Source of the DNA: Sulfuriroseicoccus oceanibius
GTDB taxonomy: Bacteria; Verrucomicrobiota; Verrucomicrobiia; Verrucomicrobiales; SLCJ01
Assembly (NCBI RefSeq): GCF_010681825.2
Contig: NZ_CP066776.1
Location: 3,038,001-3,102,000 of the forward strand
Reading direction: 5' to 3'
Length of the DNA stretch: 64,000 bases
This document shows positions 41,728-51,482 of this stretch, piece by piece (positions within the stretch are counted from its first letter, which is position 1; each line of letters begins with the position of its first letter). The notes under the pieces are model-generated. The model did no database searches. It had not been told where the DNA came from and saw nothing but the letters and a program-made list of their open reading frames with translations. The translations under genes and the position numbers were made by a program.

Positions 41728-44700
41728 ATGATCCGCCGTAAACCGACTCTCCACGAATCCTTAGAAGAGGACATCGCTCTTAAACGCCTCGTTTCCACCC
41801 CGACCGACCAAAAGCCAGGCTTCGCTTGGCGCGACGCTCTCGGCCAACAGAAAGTGGAATCGCTGCCTGACATCAAAATCACCCGCGGCGGGATGGAGTC
41901 TGAGTTCAAACTGGCGGACGTGGCCGACACCATCGGTAACGCTCTCACCGACCTCTTGCTCTCGCGCAAGGAAGAGGACATCTACAACGAAGAGAACCGT
42001 GACTTTGTCGCCAACGTGGCCCACTCGGTGGCACGCCGCCTGATCGACCAGGTCCGCGACGGCCGCTCGCTGCGCCTGTCGGAGAACGACCTTTACCTTC
42101 TGATCGAGAAAGCCTTGATCGAGAACGACGCCCACGACATCGCCAAGAGCCTGGTCTTCCGCCGCTCGGTGGAGCGCGGTGACGAAATCGAACTCGCCGG
42201 CAACAGCGACCAACCACCGGTCACCGTGCGACTCATCCGCCGCAACGGCAACGTCGTGCCATGGAACCCTGCCAAGATCGAAGCAGCGGTCCGTAAATCG
42301 TTCCTCTCACTCAAATTCGACGCCGACGGCGCCACTGAAGTTGCCCAAGCCGTCACCGAGCGCGTGCGCAACCTCGACCAGGCATTCGTCCACATCGAAG
42401 ACGTCCAGGACATGGTGCAGGAAGAACTCATGCGCCACGGTCACTTCAAAGTCGCCGAGTCCTACATCCTTTACCGCGCACACCGCTCGGAGCTGCGCGA
42501 GCGCGAGACCGAAGCGTCCGCCAACACCGACGAGCAGGAAAGCATGATCGTCGTCCGCACGTCGGACGGCCAGAGCATCTTCTGGGACGGCAGCGACCTG
42601 CGCGCCCGTATTCAGTTCGCCTCGATCGGACTCGACCTCTGCTACGACGAACTGCGCATCGAACGCGAACTGCGCCGCTCGCTCTCCGCTGAAATCACCC
42701 GCGAGAACCTCGACAAAACCATCATCCTCAACGCCAAGTCGTTGATGGAGCGCGACGCGGACTTCGCCAAGTTCGCCGGCCGCATCCTGCTCTCGTACAT
42801 CTACGAAGAAGTGCTCGGGTGGGACATCGTGCGCGACGGCGTGGCTGGCCTCAAGGACGCCCACAAGCTCGCCTTCAAGGCCTACGTCAACCACGGCATC
42901 AAGATCAAGCGCCTCAGCGAGAAGCTCCTCGAGTACGACCTCGACAAACTCTCCGACGCCCTCGACCCAAGCGCTGACCTGGACTTCGACTACCTCGGAA
43001 TTCAGACACTCTACGACCGTTACCTCATCGTCGACAAAACCGGTGCCAAGCCGCGTCGCCTTGAGACACCTCAGTTCTTCTGGATGCGTGTCTCTATGGG
43101 GCTCTTCGGCGAAGAGCCAACCGACAAAGAAGACTGGGCGATCAAACTTTACTCGCTCTACAAGGGCCGCCGCTTCTGCTCGTCGACCCCTACGCTCTTC
43201 AACTCGGGCACCAACCACAGCCAGCTCTCGAGCTGCTACCTCTACAAGGTCGACGACTCGATCGAGTCGATCATGATCCGCGGCATCTCGGAGAACGCCT
43301 TCCTCTCGAAGTGGGCAGGCGGACTCGGTGGCTCGTGGACCGCTGTGCGCGGCACCGGCGGCTACATCCAAGGCACCAACGGCGAAAGCCAGGGCGTCAT
43401 CCCATTCCTAAAGCTCCACAACGACCAGCTCGTTGCGGTCAACCAGGGCGGAAAACGCCGCGGCTCCGGCTGCGCCTACCTCGAAACCTGGCACAACGAT
43501 ATCGAGGACTTCCTCGAACTGCGCAAAAACACCGGTGACGACCGCCGTCGTTGCCACGACATGAACACCGCCAACTGGATCCCGGACTTGTTCATGCAGC
43601 GCATGGAAGCCCGCCAGAACTGGACGCTCTTCCGCGCGAACGAAACTCCAGACCTCCACGACCTCTACGGCCAGGCATTCGCCCTGCGCTACGAGGAATA
43701 CGAGGCAGCCGCTGAGCGCGGTGAAATCTGGAGCAAGCAGATCCCGGCGATCGACCTGTGGAAGGCGATGCTCAAGATGCTCTTCGAGACCGGCCACCCA
43801 TGGATCACATTCAAGGATGCGTGCAACGTGCGCAGCCCACAGGACCACGCCGGTGTCATCCACTCGTCCAACCTTTGCACCGAGATCACTCTCAACACAT
43901 CGGACGAAGAAACCGCTGTGTGTAACCTCGGCTCGGTCGTGCTCGACTCGCACATCCGCGAAGACGGCAGCCTCGACCACGAGATGCTCAAGGAGACCAT
44001 CGACATCGCAGTCCGCGCCCTGGACAACGTGATCGACATCAACTTCTACCCAACCGAAGCAGCACGCACATCGAACACACGCCACCGCCCGATCGGCCTC
44101 GGCGTGATGGGCCTGCAGAACGCTCTGTTCAAGCGCAACATCTCGTTCGCCTCGGATGAAGCCATCGAGTTCAACGACGAGTTCATGGAAGCTATCGCTT
44201 ACTACGCCTACAACGCGTCGAGCAACCTGGCTGGCGAGCGCGGCACCTACTCGTCCTACAAGGGCAGCAAGTGGTCCCGCGGCATGCTCCCACAAGACAC
44301 CATCGACCTCCTCGCCCAAGAGCGCGGCGAAGAAATCGACATCCCTCGTGGCGGCAAGATGGACTGGTCGTTCGTCCGCGAAAACATCGCCAAGAACGGC
44401 ATGCGCAACTCAAACGTGATGGCCATCGCCCCAACCGCGACCATCTCGAACATCATGGGCACCACCCCATGCATCGAGCCGAACTACAAGAACCTCTACG
44501 TGAAGTCGAACCTGTCCGGTGACTTCATCGTCCTCAACCGCGCCCTGGTCCGCGACCTCAAGGCCCGCGACCTCTGGAACGATGAAATGATCGACCAGCT
44601 CAAGTACTTCGATGGCGACCTTGATAACATCGACAGCATCCCTGCCGACCTGAAGCAGAAGTACTCGACCGTCTTCTCGATCGAATACAAGTACTTCATC

Positions 44701-44997
44701 GACGCCGCGGCCCGCCGTCAAAAGTGGATCGACCAGGCTCAGAGTGTGAACCTCTTCATCGGATCACCAGACCTCAAGATCCTCTCGCACATGTACCGCT
44801 CGGCATGGCGCAAGGGCCTCAAGACCACCTACTACCTCCGCTCACTCGGTGCCTCGAACATCGAAAAAGCCAGCGGCAACGCTGCCAAGGAGATCAAAGG
44901 GGTCATGGGCGGCAAGAAAGAGTACAGCGAAGCTGAAAAGCAAGCCTGCTCGATCGACGCCATGATCAACGGCGGCACCTGCGAAGCCTGCCAGTAA
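41728..44997 (+). CDS. nrdA: Ribonucleotide reductase alpha subunit with three ATP-cone domains
   Basis: 1,089 residues, much longer than the 761 of E. coli NrdA. Three ATP-cone-like regulatory domains come first: residues about 49-147, 166-254 (VRLIRRNGNVVPWNPAKIEA) and 274-363 (RTSDGQSIFWDGSDL); the last lies where E. coli has its single cone. The catalytic barrel follows, with LSSCYLYKVDDS (Cys near 502), NLCTEITLN (near 717) and AVCNLGS (near 732) as the active-site cysteines, and a C-terminal redox pair GGTCEACQ. ATP cones sense dATP/ATP for overall activity. Triple-cone alpha subunits are known from Chlamydia. Codon use is strongly biased to C-ending codons, suggesting high expression. 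Confidence 0.95.
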   Translation: MIRRKPTLHESLEEDIALKRLVSTPTDQKPGFAWRDALGQQKVESLPDIKITRGGMESEFKLADVADTIGNALTDLLLSRKEEDIYNEENRDFVANVAHSVARRLIDQVRDGRSLRLSENDLYLLIEKALIENDAHDIAKSLVFRRSVERGDEIELAGNSDQPPVTVRLIRRNGNVVPWNPAKIEAAVRKSFLSLKFDADGATEVAQAVTERVRNLDQAFVHIEDVQDMVQEELMRHGHFKVAESYILYRAHRSELRERETEASANTDEQESMIVVRTSDGQSIFWDGSDLRARIQFASIGLDLCYDELRIERELRRSLSAEITRENLDKTIILNAKSLMERDADFAKFAGRILLSYIYEEVLGWDIVRDGVAGLKDAHKLAFKAYVNHGIKIKRLSEKLLEYDLDKLSDALDPSADLDFDYLGIQTLYDRYLIVDKTGAKPRRLETPQFFWMRVSMGLFGEEPTDKEDWAIKLYSLYKGRRFCSSTPTLFNSGTNHSQLSSCYLYKVDDSIESIMIRGISENAFLSKWAGGLGGSWTAVRGTGGYIQGTNGESQGVIPFLKLHNDQLVAVNQGGKRRGSGCAYLETWHNDIEDFLELRKNTGDDRRRCHDMNTANWIPDLFMQRMEARQNWTLFRANETPDLHDLYGQAFALRYEEYEAAAERGEIWSKQIPAIDLWKAMLKMLFETGHPWITFKDACNVRSPQDHAGVIHSSNLCTEITLNTSDEETAVCNLGSVVLDSHIREDGSLDHEMLKETIDIAVRALDNVIDINFYPTEAARTSNTRHRPIGLGVMGLQNALFKRNISFASDEAIEFNDEFMEAIAYYAYNASSNLAGERGTYSSYKGSKWSRGMLPQDTIDLLAQERGEEIDIPRGGKMDWSFVRENIAKNGMRNSNVMAIAPTATISNIMGTTPCIEPNYKNLYVKSNLSGDFIVLNRALVRDLKARDLWNDEMIDQLKYFDGDLDNIDSIPADLKQKYSTVFSIEYKYFIDAAARRQKWIDQAQSVNLFIGSPDLKILSHMYRSAWRKGLKTTYYLRSLGASNIEKASGNAAKEIKGVMGGKKEYSEAEKQACSIDAMINGGTCEACQ

Positions 44998-45026
44998 GCG
45001 CCCGCGCTGATTCCTAAACCAAACCA

Positions 45027-45069
45027 CAAGCCCGTCGGACCACCTCGTCCGGCGGGCTTGTTTCGTTTT
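45027..45069 (+). terminator. Intrinsic terminator after nrdA
   Basis: CAAGCCCGTCGGAC pairs with GTCCGGCGGGCTTG around a six-base loop; TTTCGTTTT follows. Confidence 0.88.
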
Positions 45070-45137
45070 CACCCCACACCAGCCGCAGATACATCCTCGA
45101 CAGGCGATCCGGGATTTATCTTTGGCCCCTAGCTTCT

Positions 45138-45203
45138 CGCTGAAGGCGAGCCTCATAGCAGCCTGGGGTCAGCGAGCCTCAGGCGAGCGCCACCCCAGGT
45201 AAA
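45138..45203 (+). repeat. Palindromic dispersed repeat, copy 1
   Basis: 66 bases containing CCTGGGGT...ACCCCAGG as outer stem and GCCTCAGGC as inner hairpin. Copy 2 at 47716-47781, inverted, has matching changes on both sides of the stem (CCTAGGGT...ACCCTAGG). Confidence 0.8.
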
Positions 45204-45304
45204 TCGGTCTAATTGATCCGGCCGAGCCAGTGACGTAAGCAAGGAGGCAAGCGATCCCGATGGCCGCCGGACAACACGCCGCCGCACCTTATGCTCCCCC
45301 CCCG

Positions 45305-46270
45305 CTACCGGACCAACTCATCCACCAACGCCTGCCATCCAGCGCGTTCGCTCGCGCGCGAAAAGAACGACTGACGCCGCACCGAGGCGTCGTGCAGTTC
45401 ATCCACGAACGAGGCATCCTCAACCGCCCGCCGCAGCAACGCTGCGAGTTGATCCACGTCTCCGGGAGAAAAAAGCCCGGGATGCCCGTCCCCGAGCTGG
45501 CCCCGGTTGGGCTCGATCGACGATGCGACTACCGGCACACCACAAACGATCGCTTCGGCGATGGCGTTGGCGCCGCCTTCCACCCGCGATGTGTTCAAAA
45601 ACAGATCACCGTTACCCATCGCTTGCAGCACGTCCCTCTGCGGCAGCTCGCCATGCCAATGATAGCGAGGTTCCCGCTCGGCATGCTCGACAGCAGTGGC
45701 GCCGTAGTCCTCGGCCCGTGAATCACCATAATGGTGCACCTCGAGCTGCGGGAGGTCCGCCAATCGGCCCAGCGCCCCGACCACCAAAAACGGATCCTTG
45801 GTCGCCCGCAGGTGGCTGACCTGCGACACCACAAAGCGCCCGTCATCGGTTGGACGCGTCCGCTCCGGCACAGCGACCTCCACACTCTTAGGCACGACAC
45901 GAGCCATCGCACGCAGCTCCTCCGGCAGAGACTCCAGCGAGCTTTCCTGATAGACCACGAGCCGGTCGACCCGCCGCAGGGCATCCCATTCCCCGCTCTG
46001 AGGCAGGTCACGGTAAAGGTCCGTCCCCGTAAGCAGAATTGCGGTCTTGCCGCCTTCGCACTTTTTGAGGAACCCATCAATCGCGGCTCGGCTGCGCACC
46101 GCATGCAACGCCAAATGCACATCGGCGCATTGCCATTCATCAATCGTACCTGCGGTAACCCGATACCCGAGTTCGGTCATCACACCGATGATCCGTCTGG
46201 CCGACACGGCATTCCCCTTGGTCGAGTCCAATGGATATGGGCAGGTGATATGAATGTGTGGCACTGGCAT
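45305..46270 (-). CDS. SenB-like selenosugar synthase / TIGR04348-family glycosyltransferase
   Basis: 321 residues from ATG 46270 (MPVPHIHITCPYP). VHLALHAVRSRAAIDGF, ILLTGTDLYRDLPQSGEW and RLVVYQESSLESLPEE match the pattern of the TIGR04348/SenB family as I know it; SenB makes a selenosugar from selenophosphate and UDP-sugar in selenoneine synthesis. The GT-B donor half has NTSRVEGGANAIAEAIVCG (EX7E). SenA (EgtB-like) and SelD are not in the window, so the function could differ. It starts 27 bases from the divergent flavoprotein gene. Confidence 0.75.
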   Translation of the reverse strand: MPVPHIHITCPYPLDSTKGNAVSARRIIGVMTELGYRVTAGTIDEWQCADVHLALHAVRSRAAIDGFLKKCEGGKTAILLTGTDLYRDLPQSGEWDALRRVDRLVVYQESSLESLPEELRAMARVVPKSVEVAVPERTRPTDDGRFVVSQVSHLRATKDPFLVVGALGRLADLPQLEVHHYGDSRAEDYGATAVEHAEREPRYHWHGELPQRDVLQAMGNGDLFLNTSRVEGGANAIAEAIVCGVPVVASSIEPNRGQLGDGHPGLFSPGDVDQLAALLRRAVEDASFVDELHDASVRRQSFFSRASERAGWQALVDELVR

Positions 46271-46297
46271 TCGGCGATTCTCGTGACATGGTAGCGC

Positions 46298-47542
46298 ATG
46301 AGCACTGAGCTGTCGCAATATGATTTGATCGTGATCGGAGGAGGCGCTGCCGGAATTTTCGGCGCGATCACAGCTGCCGAATCCATGTTCGGCGGTGGCC
46401 GTGTGCTCGTGCTCGAGAAGTCGTCGAAGTTCCTCGGTAAAGTGAAAATCTCCGGTGGCGGACGCTGCAATGTCACTCACGATTGCCACGACCCGAAGGA
46501 ACTCGCCACCCGCTACCCGCGCGGCAGCAAGTCGTTGATCGGCTCGTTCCACCGCTTCGGCCCGAGCGACACCATCGAATGGTTCGCCAGCCGTGGCGTC
46601 GAGCTAAAGGTGGAATCCGACGGCCGCATGTTCCCCACCACCGACAGCTCACAAACCGTCATCGACTGCCTGATGCAGGCCATCGACGATGCCGGAGTGG
46701 AACACAAAACCGGTGCCGCAGTCACCAGCGTCGAGCGCACCGACGACGGGTTCTGCGTCGAACTCAAATCCGGCGAGTCACTCTCGACGAGGAACGTACT
46801 CGTCGCTACCGGCGGCACCCGCTCGAGCGACGGCGGTCGCATTGCCGAATCCCTCGGCCACACCTTGGCGCCGCCCGTTCCTTCCTTGTTCACCTTTCAC
46901 ATCGAATCCCCGCTGATCGATGGTCTCCAAGGGCTGTCCGTTGATCCCGTCGCCACCGCGGCAGTGGGCACCAAACTCAGCGCTACGGGCCCGCTTTTGA
47001 TCACACACTGGGGCATGAGCGGCCCCGCCATCCTCAAGCTCTCGGCCTGGGGCGCGCGCGAACTCTCCGATCAGGACTATCAATTCACGCTCGAAGTGAA
47101 CTGGCTGCCAGGCGCTGATGCGGCAGCGGTTTTCTCTGGTCTGCGCCAATCCGCCGGCAAACGCAGTGTCACCGGACGCTCGCCATTTGCCGCCATCCCA
47201 AAACGACTGTGGGAACGCTTCACCGCCGAAGCCGGAATCGCCGCCGACACCACGTGGTCGCGCCTGTCGAAAGACCAAGCCTCCACGTTAGTGGAGAGCC
47301 TCCACCGCTGCCGCTTCGAAGTCACCGGCAAGAGCCTCAACAAAGACGAGTTCGTCACCTGCGGTGGCGTCCTCCTCAAGGAAGTGCAGCTCAAAACCAT
47401 GGAATCAAAAGTCACACCCGGCCTCTACTTCGCCGGCGAAGTGCTCGACGTCGATGGCATCACCGGCGGCTTCAACTTCCAACACGCCTGGACCACCGGC
47501 TTCCTCGCCGGCAACGCCATCGCCACCCGCTGCGGGTATTGA
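46298..47542 (+). CDS. HI0933-type FAD-dependent flavoprotein (BaiN/YhiN family)
   Basis: 414 residues. Rossmann FAD motif DLIVIGGGAAGIFGAITAAE near the N-terminus; GKVKISGGGRCNVTH is the family signature; the C-terminal CGGVLLKEVQLKTMESK and GLYFAGEVLDVDGITGGFN are the usual FAD-closing blocks. These proteins are oxidoreductases or dehydrogenases of poorly known substrate; some act on bile acids, and others are linked to tRNA or cell-wall metabolism. It lies divergent to the SenB-like gene. Confidence 0.9.
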   Translation: MSTELSQYDLIVIGGGAAGIFGAITAAESMFGGGRVLVLEKSSKFLGKVKISGGGRCNVTHDCHDPKELATRYPRGSKSLIGSFHRFGPSDTIEWFASRGVELKVESDGRMFPTTDSSQTVIDCLMQAIDDAGVEHKTGAAVTSVERTDDGFCVELKSGESLSTRNVLVATGGTRSSDGGRIAESLGHTLAPPVPSLFTFHIESPLIDGLQGLSVDPVATAAVGTKLSATGPLLITHWGMSGPAILKLSAWGARELSDQDYQFTLEVNWLPGADAAAVFSGLRQSAGKRSVTGRSPFAAIPKRLWERFTAEAGIAADTTWSRLSKDQASTLVESLHRCRFEVTGKSLNKDEFVTCGGVLLKEVQLKTMESKVTPGLYFAGEVLDVDGITGGFNFQHAWTTGFLAGNAIATRCGY

Positions 47543-47973
47543 TGCGCCTGTAGCCATTGATCCGCCCCCCTCTCGGGCAGACACGATACAACCGCGAAGT
47601 CCAGGACTACTCGAATGGCACTAACTTAGGGTACCTGTTCGTGTCGGGAGCGGCCATCGGGGAGGGTGCTGCGCCTTGGCGGTATCGCACGCTCGGCCGG
47701 GGATTGGTGGGCGTGTTTACCTAGGGTGGCGCTCGCCTGAGGCTCGCTGACCCTAGGCTGTTATGAGACACGCTTTCAGCGCGGAATTGACGCCGCTGAG
47801 GCTGTGGTTAGCGCCATTCATGACTACTCCCCGCCACACGCACAGCCACCGGACCGCCGTTCTCCAGTACGGCCCCCAAACCCGCCGAGCGCAGCGAGCA
47901 ATACCTCGCCCGCCCTCGCGCCTCCAATCTTCGAGTCTTTGCGTAAGACCAAAGCGACCAACGCAATGGCTCA
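47543..47973 (+). other. Gap between flavoprotein and antiporter genes
   Basis: 431 bases. It holds palindromic repeat copy 2 at 47716-47781. Nothing else recognisable; small open frames here overlap the antiporter or lack coding signs. Confidence 0.6.
47716..47781 (-). repeat. Palindromic dispersed repeat, copy 2 (inverted)
   Basis: Reverse complement of copy 1 at about 59 of 66 positions. The differences in the stem are paired: G-to-A on one arm, C-to-T on the other. The two copies face each other across the SenB-like and flavoprotein genes. Confidence 0.8.
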
Positions 47974-49755
47974 CTAATCTTCCGTTCCCGTGCGGTAGCG
48001 GATCAGTCGGCCTTCGTCCATCACGATATCCTCGCTCACGCCGAGCTCCCGCAGAGAACGCCGGACCACTCGCATGGCCGACTCGGTCTCGTCGTGGACG
48101 ATTCCCTCCTCGCCCATCGATCGCAGCATCGCCACGTCGCTGGCGAAGCGCGCACGGCAAAGAATCGCGATATGTGGGTTCAACTCACGGGCACGATGCA
48201 CCGCCACCCGGCTCACTTCGATCGCAGGGAAGGTCAACACCAACATCCGCGCGCGATCAATTCCGGCCAATGCCAAGGTGTCAGGTTGTGCCACATCGGC
48301 AAACAATGCCAAGCGCCCAAGTTTCTTGAGATCCATCACAGTTTCCGCGTTGAGTTCGATGATCAGCCGCGGCACACCAACCCGCTCCAAGGCTTCATCG
48401 AGCTGACGCCCGACGGGGCCGTAGCCGCAGATGATCACGTGGTCTTTGATCTCGTCCAGCGTGTGCCCGTGCTCGTGCACCTTGGCTCGGCTTGAATCAC
48501 CAAACAAATCGCGCGCCTCCATCCAGCGGGCGATTCCGGGCCAGAAGCGCATCCAGATCGGCACGCTCGCCATCGTCAACGCAGTGGTGACGAGGAAGAA
48601 CTGCTGCTCGGAGGCACCCAACCCCCCAAGATTCAGGATCTGGTTCACCAGCACCAGCGAGAACTCACCAATACTCGACAAACCAATCGCCGCCTGCACG
48701 GTCGGCCGGATCGGAAACCCGAGAATCCGCCCAACCCCCACGACAACAAGGAACTTCACCAACAGGATCACCAGCCCCCAGCCGACATACACGTACCAGT
48801 TCTCCAGCAGCATCTCGACGTCGATCATCATTCCCACCGACACGAAAAACAGCGTCAGGAACAAATCCTTGAAGGGCAACACATCCGCCAAAATCCGGTG
48901 ACTGTAGACCGATCCACTCACAACCAACCCCGCGACAAACGCGCCCATCGCCAGGCTCAAGTCCATCAAATAGCCCACTGTCGCCACCCCCACACACAGT
49001 GCCACCACCGTCAGAGTGAAAAGCTCACGACTGCGCACCGCGCTCACCAGCTTCAGCGCCGGCGGCACGACAAACATCGTCATCACCCAGCCAAAGCCGA
49101 GGAAGACCACCGCCTTGATCGCCGCCCACAACAACTCAATCGAAAGTGCCTCACGAGCACCTCCATCCCCACCCGACAACAACGCCGGCAACATCACAAT
49201 AACCACCACCACCAGAATGTCCTGATAGATCGCGATCCCGATCGTCAGCTTCGCGCCCTTGGTATTGAGCTGGCCGCTGTCTTGGAAAATCTTCAACCCC
49301 AACGCCGTCGATGACAGCGCGATCATGAACCCGATCAATGCCGATGGGATCAACGGATACCCCATCAACAACGCCACACCCATCGCCAACAGGTTCACGC
49401 TTGCCACCTGCACCGCGCCCCCTAGCAACGCCACGCGCTTCAACCGCCGGATCTCGTTGAACGAAAACTCGATCCCCAGTGTGAACATCAACAACACCAC
49501 GCCGATCTCCGCCAGGGAGTCGATGATCGGCCCCGCATCGTTATAGCCGGACGCAGCCAGCACCCCGCTGTTGGCGATTACCAACCCCACCAGGAAATAG
49601 CCGGTCAGCAACGATTGGCGGAAGCGGTGGAACAACAACGCCACCACCACCGCAAAACAAAGCACCAGCGCCAACACGCCAAACACAGGTGCGACATGGC
49701 TCGCACCCGCTGCTATCACATCTGGATGATCAAAAATCACATGGTCATCATGCAC
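47974..49755 (-). CDS. CPA2 cation:proton antiporter with TrkA-N domain (Kef/YbaL type)
   Basis: 593 residues. GTG at 49755 was chosen because GGGAGGG lies just upstream; the frame is open to a TTG at 49830. About twelve membrane segments of the CPA2 fold, including ALSSTALGLKIFQDSG and GIAIYQDILVVVVIV with the conserved Asp, end near residue 395. A Rossmann TrkA-N domain follows: HVIICGYGPVGRQLDEALER and IIELNAETVMDLKK. Potassium (or sodium)/proton exchange at the inner membrane, gated by nucleotide or redox state, is the likely role. Divergent from the phospholipase-D lipoprotein. Confidence 0.9.
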   Translation of the reverse strand: MHDDHVIFDHPDVIAAGASHVAPVFGVLALVLCFAVVVALLFHRFRQSLLTGYFLVGLVIANSGVLAASGYNDAGPIIDSLAEIGVVLLMFTLGIEFSFNEIRRLKRVALLGGAVQVASVNLLAMGVALLMGYPLIPSALIGFMIALSSTALGLKIFQDSGQLNTKGAKLTIGIAIYQDILVVVVIVMLPALLSGGDGGAREALSIELLWAAIKAVVFLGFGWVMTMFVVPPALKLVSAVRSRELFTLTVVALCVGVATVGYLMDLSLAMGAFVAGLVVSGSVYSHRILADVLPFKDLFLTLFFVSVGMMIDVEMLLENWYVYVGWGLVILLVKFLVVVGVGRILGFPIRPTVQAAIGLSSIGEFSLVLVNQILNLGGLGASEQQFFLVTTALTMASVPIWMRFWPGIARWMEARDLFGDSSRAKVHEHGHTLDEIKDHVIICGYGPVGRQLDEALERVGVPRLIIELNAETVMDLKKLGRLALFADVAQPDTLALAGIDRARMLVLTFPAIEVSRVAVHRARELNPHIAILCRARFASDVAMLRSMGEEGIVHDETESAMRVVRRSLRELGVSEDIVMDEGRLIRYRTGTED

Positions 49756-49881
49756 GATTCCCTCCCGCGTTGCCAACGTGATGGCGCAACTTTTTCTGCT
49801 TCCTTGGGGCAAGAATCCCCCTAACCTCAAAAAGCTCCCTCGTTCTCCATCCCTCTGAAGCTTCCATTTTCACCACCTGTC

Positions 49882-51441
49882 ATGACCCGATCCGCCCGGT
49901 TTCTCCCGCTCGCACTCTCTGCGGTTCTGTTACTATTCACCACCGGCTGTCACACGCTGAAGCCAGTCGGCGATCAGCCGCAGGTCGAAGCCCTCGCCCC
50001 AGCGACATCCGGCGAACTGGCACGCCTCACCAAGGCATTCTCAAGCCGCACCGCGGGCCGATCAAATGCATCGGGCTTCCACCTCATCACCAACAACCGC
50101 GAAGCCCTGATGTGGCGGCTTGCGCTGATCGACGAAGCGACCACGTCGATCGACGCCCAGTATTTCATTTGGCAAAAAGACGAGGCGGGACGCCTGATGA
50201 TGGGCCACATGCTCTCCGCCGCCGAGCGCGGCGTCCGCATCCGCATCCTCGTAGATGACATGGGCATCGCCGGCAGCGACAAGAACATCGCCCGTCTGTG
50301 CCAGCATCCGAACATCGACATCAAGTTGTTCAACCCCGGCAAGGTTCGGTCCGGAAAGCTCGTCCCAACCCTCGAGTTTCTCCTCTACCTCAAGGAGCTC
50401 AACCGCCGCATGCACAACAAAGCTCTGATTGTCGACGGCCACGCCGCCATCATCGGCGGCCGCAATGTCGGCAACAGCTACTTCGGGTTGAACAAAAAGT
50501 ATAACTTCAGCGATCTTGATGTGCTCACCTGCGGAGCGGTTGTCCCCCAAATCTCCGATGCCTTCGACGAGTTCTGGAACAGCGACCCTACCTACCCAGG
50601 GAAACTCCTCGCAGATGACATCTCCGACGCCCATCTAGACGAACTCTTTGCCGCCTTCCGCAGCGACCTGGAGAAAGACCGCGACACCGTGGCCGCAGCC
50701 GGGCTTCCCATTGCCACCGCCGACTGGCGTCCCGCATTCACCCAACTCCCCGCTCGACTCCACATCGGCGAAGCCTCGATCCTCCAGGACGAACCCGTCC
50801 TCCACCGAGGCGAACAACGACGCCTCCTCGACACCCTCAACCGTTTGGCGGATCAAAACGAATCCGAGCTGCTGATCGTCTCCCCCTATCTCATCCCGCG
50901 CGGCACGTTCCTCCCTACCCTCAAGCGCATGAGTGACAACGGCGTCTCGGTTCACATTCTCACCGGATCGCTGGGCTCGAACAACCACACCATCGTTCAC
51001 AGCCACTACAAGAAGTACCGCAAGCCCATCCTGGAGACCGGAGCCGAGCTGCATGAGTTCCACCACCATCCCGGCGAGGATGTCCGAGCACAAGCCGACA
51101 TGCCGCAGATCCGGGCAAAGTTCATCTCACTTCACAACAAAGTCCTCGTCGGTGACCGACGCCAGTGTTTCATCGGATCGCTCAACCTGGATCCCCGAGC
51201 AATGGAGATTAACACGGAAAACGGACTACTCATCCACTCCCCATCGCTCGGCGCCGAGCTGGCCGACTACATCCACTCCCTCAGCTCTCCTGAAAATGCC
51301 TGGCAGGTCCAATTCAATGCCCGGGGCAAGCTGATCTGGACCTCATCCCACGGCGAGCAAAAGCACCAGCCCGCCCGCACATTCATCCAGCGCATCAGCG
51401 ACGCCTTCCTGCACCTGCTGCCAGTCGAAGACCAAGTGTAG
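49882..51441 (+). CDS. Phospholipase D-like lipoprotein (cardiolipin synthase C type)
   Basis: 519 residues with a signal peptide and lipobox FTTGCHTL. Two HKD motifs: HNKALIVDGHAAIIGGRN with NSYFG, and HNKVLVGDRRQCFIGSLN with DPRAMEINTENG. IDAQYFIWQKDEAGRLM near residue 90 and LLIVSPYLIPRGTFLP are typical of ClsC/YmdC-like enzymes, which make cardiolipin from phosphatidylglycerol and phosphatidylethanolamine. Being lipid-anchored and exported, it could instead be a phospholipase. Confidence 0.9.
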   Translation: MTRSARFLPLALSAVLLLFTTGCHTLKPVGDQPQVEALAPATSGELARLTKAFSSRTAGRSNASGFHLITNNREALMWRLALIDEATTSIDAQYFIWQKDEAGRLMMGHMLSAAERGVRIRILVDDMGIAGSDKNIARLCQHPNIDIKLFNPGKVRSGKLVPTLEFLLYLKELNRRMHNKALIVDGHAAIIGGRNVGNSYFGLNKKYNFSDLDVLTCGAVVPQISDAFDEFWNSDPTYPGKLLADDISDAHLDELFAAFRSDLEKDRDTVAAAGLPIATADWRPAFTQLPARLHIGEASILQDEPVLHRGEQRRLLDTLNRLADQNESELLIVSPYLIPRGTFLPTLKRMSDNGVSVHILTGSLGSNNHTIVHSHYKKYRKPILETGAELHEFHHHPGEDVRAQADMPQIRAKFISLHNKVLVGDRRQCFIGSLNLDPRAMEINTENGLLIHSPSLGAELADYIHSLSSPENAWQVQFNARGKLIWTSSHGEQKHQPARTFIQRISDAFLHLLPVEDQV

Positions 51442-51482
51442 AAGCCAAGTCGGGCTGCACCCTCACGAACCCGGGATTCCCT

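Larger units (their letters stand above)
44998..45304 (+). other. Gap between nrdA and the SenB-like gene
   Basis: 307 bases holding the nrdA terminator and palindromic repeat copy 1. No gene seen. Confidence 0.6.

Noticed and set aside
42307-44319. Two long minus-strand open frames inside nrdA
   Set aside because: Valine/glutamate/alanine-rich shadows of an unmistakable NrdA coding frame with strong codon bias.
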